This document shows, in pieces, positions 61,861 to 64,000 of a DNA stretch of 64,000 nt; position 1 is the first letter of the stretch; each line of letters begins with the position of its first letter. A program made the translations under genes and the position numbers. The DNA comes from Elmis aenea. Its lineage: Eukaryota > Arthropoda > Insecta > Coleoptera > Elmidae. The notes beneath the pieces are model-generated. The model had not been told where the DNA came from, did not search any database, and saw nothing but the letters and a program-made list of their open reading frames with translations. Location of the stretch: contig OX393576.1 in the NCBI GenBank assembly GCA_947652605.1, positions 62,472,966-62,536,965 of the forward strand. The letters run 5' to 3'.

Positions 61861-63320
61861 TTTTACAACTTTTTTTAAATTTCGAAGAGCCTTAAAAAAC
61901 AGTTTTAGATTGTTTTTGAACAAACTAAAGGTTGAAATGCATTGGATGTGGTATCTTTCATATTTTTAGAACATGAAAAGAACATTGTCAATTTTTCCAG
62001 TGGTACTTGAGTAAAGAATCTTACATATGTTTGAATTATTTAGGTTTAATAATTAGTGTAAGTTTAATCAGGAAATGGTTTTCTTCGAAGCTAAGCGCTT
62101 CTTGTAAAATATCTCTAGCAGTTTATCTCGTCCGAAGATTATTCTTTTATTTAAATACGAAAATAATGTACAGAAGAACAGACGAAAGTTTAAGTAAGTT
62201 AGATTTTCTTCAAGAAATGATTCCCTCTTAAAAACGTGATTAGTACGTTTTTAATTTAACATATTTAATTATAGTCTTTAATGTAGGTAGTTTATTTAGA
62301 ATTTAAAAAACTCATCCTTAAAATATAGGTAATTACAAAATACTGCAACTTAGCAGGTCTGTTTTGTTTTCCAAATTTATCTGGCGCCAACACAAGTTTG
62401 ACAAAACTGCCAATGCTAAATATTTGCATACGATTATTTAAACTGGTATAACATTGAGTTTGTTTATTTTTTAAGATCAATCATCTAGAAATTCCAAAAC
62501 AAACGATTAAGAATTAGGTAAGCAATAACCTTTTCGCTTTCAATGTCTTGAAGGTCCATTCATCGCTTCACAATAGAATGACCCAAAAAGTCGTGCCTCA
62601 GCCAACTACCTACCGTTCTTTAATAAATGATAAACTTGGTATTATTGTTGCAGGTACATGTGATTACCGATTCTTTGACCTATATTCTTTTAGTTCAAGA
62701 GCTGTTACATTCTTTTCCGCCTCTAAATCTATGTCTAACAATAATAAATAAAAATATATCCTTCGCAGATCGCTAATAAGTAAGCGAAATGTCGTTTATA
62801 TAGGACAGTGCAGTATTTTATATATGTAATAAGTAAAAACGTGCATGTTGTGTAACTGAAGCACATGTGATGAAGTTAACTAATTGTCCACACCCTACTC
62901 GTGTCTGGTTATTGTAACAAGTTTACAACGACATCTCATTTAAGTAAATTTAAGTCGTGCATAAAATTTCAACCGTCAATTTGGAATCCCAATGGTCGTT
63001 ATTCTTCAGCCCCAACAATAATTTAATTAATATCTTTCGCGCCGTGATTCAGCATTATGATAAAAATCCTGTCTGCTTGAATACATATCCTTGGCACGCA
63101 GAATTTTAATAAGTTACTCTTGACCCGATATTCAAAATATACTGGTTCCGCGCGCTTCAGCCGTTAGTACACATTTGCTGTTTACATATCAGCCCCCCCG
63201 TGTAGGAGAAAAATAAATGGATAATTATTGCCTAACTGACGTGTTTAAGGTGAACGAGGTTGTCTTACATCGCTTGGAATTAGCAATGTCCATGATCTTC
63301 GCTGGGGATGCGTGCGATAA
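61861..63320. other. No gene recognised
   Basis: AT-rich up to about 62,900, then less so toward the cuticle-type gene promoter. No exon or repeat could be supported. Confidence 0.45.
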
Positions 63321-63325
63321 ATGGG

Positions 63326-63361
63326 TATAAAAGCTGGGTTTGTCTGTTAGTGGTCATCAGT
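63326..63361 (+). promoter_or_regulatory. TATA box and initiator of the cuticle-type gene
   Basis: TATAAAAG starts at 63326 and the arthropod initiator TCAGT lies at 63357-63361. The spacing of about 30 bases is right for a strong TATA promoter. The leader to the ATG is about 50 bases. Confidence 0.8.
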
Positions 63362-63411
63362 CTCTTGCATCAGTTGTCTAGAGAAGCTTTACCACAACCA
63401 CAACCATCAAA

Positions 63412-63759
63412 ATGTACAAATTGGTAAGCTAGTGTTAGTGTTTATAATTGTTCCAAGTGCTAAACTCTTTTTCCTAGTTCGTTCTTGCCGCCGTCTTCGC
63501 CTGCGCTGCTGCCGCACCAGGTTACATCTCTCCAGTTGGTGTTGTTGCCAGTCACTCAACAGTGGTCGCTCATCCCGTCCCTGTAGTACCAGTCGTCAGA
63601 GCCGTCCATGCAGTCCATGCCGCTCCAATTGTACACGCCGCACCAATTGTTCATCATGCTCCTTTGATCAGAACTGCTCCAGTAGTCCACACTGTTCATG
63701 CTGCCCCCATTGTTCACCATGGTCCAGTATTGAGAACTGCCCCCATACTCATTCACTAA
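63412..63759 (+). CDS. Small secreted VHAAP-repeat cuticle-type protein, 97 aa
   Basis: Exon 1 (63412-63423) encodes only MYKL; a 54-bp GT-AG intron follows; exon 2 (63478-63759) finishes the protein. A four-codon first exon that splits the signal peptide is typical of insect cuticle protein genes. Residues 1 to about 17 (FVLAAVFACAAAAP) are a signal peptide. The mature part is repeats of HAAPIVH(H/A)AP, RTAP and PVVHTVH, dominated by Ala, Pro, Val and His, with no Rebers-Riddiford chitin-binding consensus. It is probably an extracellular structural component of cuticle. The GC-richer codons contrast with the surroundings. The GTG at 63562 that begins a shorter frame is an internal Val. Confidence 0.85.
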
Positions 63760-63906
63760 ATATGTACAAACCACAAATTCGTCTCTATGCGTTCGTTATA
63801 TTTATTGTAGTTCAAAATATAAATACATTTAAATAAGAGTTACAATGTGTTTAACTAAACTTTAAAAACATTTCCCTTACCTTTACCACTTTTTGCGACT
63901 CATCCT

Positions 63907-64000
63907 CAGAGCTGGGCATTACTTAAGTATTTTTGTACTTCAGTACTTTTTCAAGTAGGTACTTTTCCGGTAATTAAGACTGGTACTGCAGTACATTTTA
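63907..64000. mobile_element. Left end of a possible hAT-type MITE, cut by the window edge
   Basis: CAGAGCTGGGCATTACTTAA begins a stretch of TACTT/AAGTA alternation (AGTACTTTTTCAAGTA), resembling the style of the 435-bp hAT MITE at 18.6 kb. The right end lies outside. Confidence 0.35.

Noticed and set aside
63432..63836. 134-codon Ser/Cys/Arg-rich plus-strand frame and a 72-codon minus-strand frame
   Set aside because: Both are shadows of the cuticle-type gene's repetitive, GC-richer exon in other frames; the spliced signal-peptide frame explains the region.
1..64000. tRNA, rRNA or snRNA genes
   Set aside because: I looked for tRNA A/B box pairs and conserved rRNA segments by eye and saw none; a covariance search could still find a weak one.

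Overview
The window is an AT-rich insect nuclear segment, most likely from a beetle. The evidence is three head-to-tail delta-class glutathione S-transferase (GST) genes with short introns, a pyruvate dehydrogenase E1-beta gene, the 3' exon of an arthropod-type neuropeptide GPCR, and a small VHAAP-repeat cuticle-type protein gene. The transposon load is also insect-like: mariner, hAT, piggyBac, Penelope-like and non-LTR relics. The order Coleoptera is an inference; insect is firm.

Layout. 1-4.8 kb: a ~170-bp tandem repeat, then low-information DNA with one small TA/CAGGGTG element. 4.87-27.9 kb: the GST cluster on the + strand. GST-1 (five exons, 220 aa) carries a 1.8-kb foldback element in its last intron. 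GST-2 (218 aa) and GST-3 (217 aa) have three coding exons each. Between GST-1 and GST-2 lies a 6.1-kb terminal-inverted-repeat (TIR) element almost filled by ~31 copies of a ~183-bp satellite, and a 435-bp hAT element. Between GST-2 and GST-3 lie a 1.7-kb hAT element carrying the 5' part of a non-LTR retrotransposon, a likely GST-3 leader exon, and a dead mariner. 29.2-30.2 kb: Pdhb with an uninterrupted coding region and a probable intron in its 5' leader.

30.5-47 kb is repeat-built: a piggyBac-type element, palindromic TA/CAGGGTG elements, and a ~7.2-kb imperfect palindrome (34,975-42,222). Its arms carry inverted copies of short candidate exons, and its centre is a ~26-bp minisatellite that changes orientation. 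A candidate unassigned minus-strand gene and a P450-like exon fragment that has lost its haem-ligand cysteine lie here. 49.05-49.8 kb: the GPCR 3' exon on the minus strand; its upstream exons must lie at higher coordinates or outside. 50.4-62 kb: non-LTR fragments, hAT transposase remnants, a Penelope-like element with a hammerhead-ribozyme-like motif, and a DUF4817-like helix-turn-helix relic. 63.3-63.8 kb: the cuticle-type gene with TATA box and initiator.

The GSTs would act in cytosolic detoxification, Pdhb in mitochondrial pyruvate oxidation, and the GPCR in peptide signalling. They show no operon-like relationship. The most notable material is repeat architecture: satellite growth inside a TIR element, retrotransposon coding sequence inside a hAT element, and a large palindrome with duplicated exons. 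Homology calls were made by eye, without database searches.
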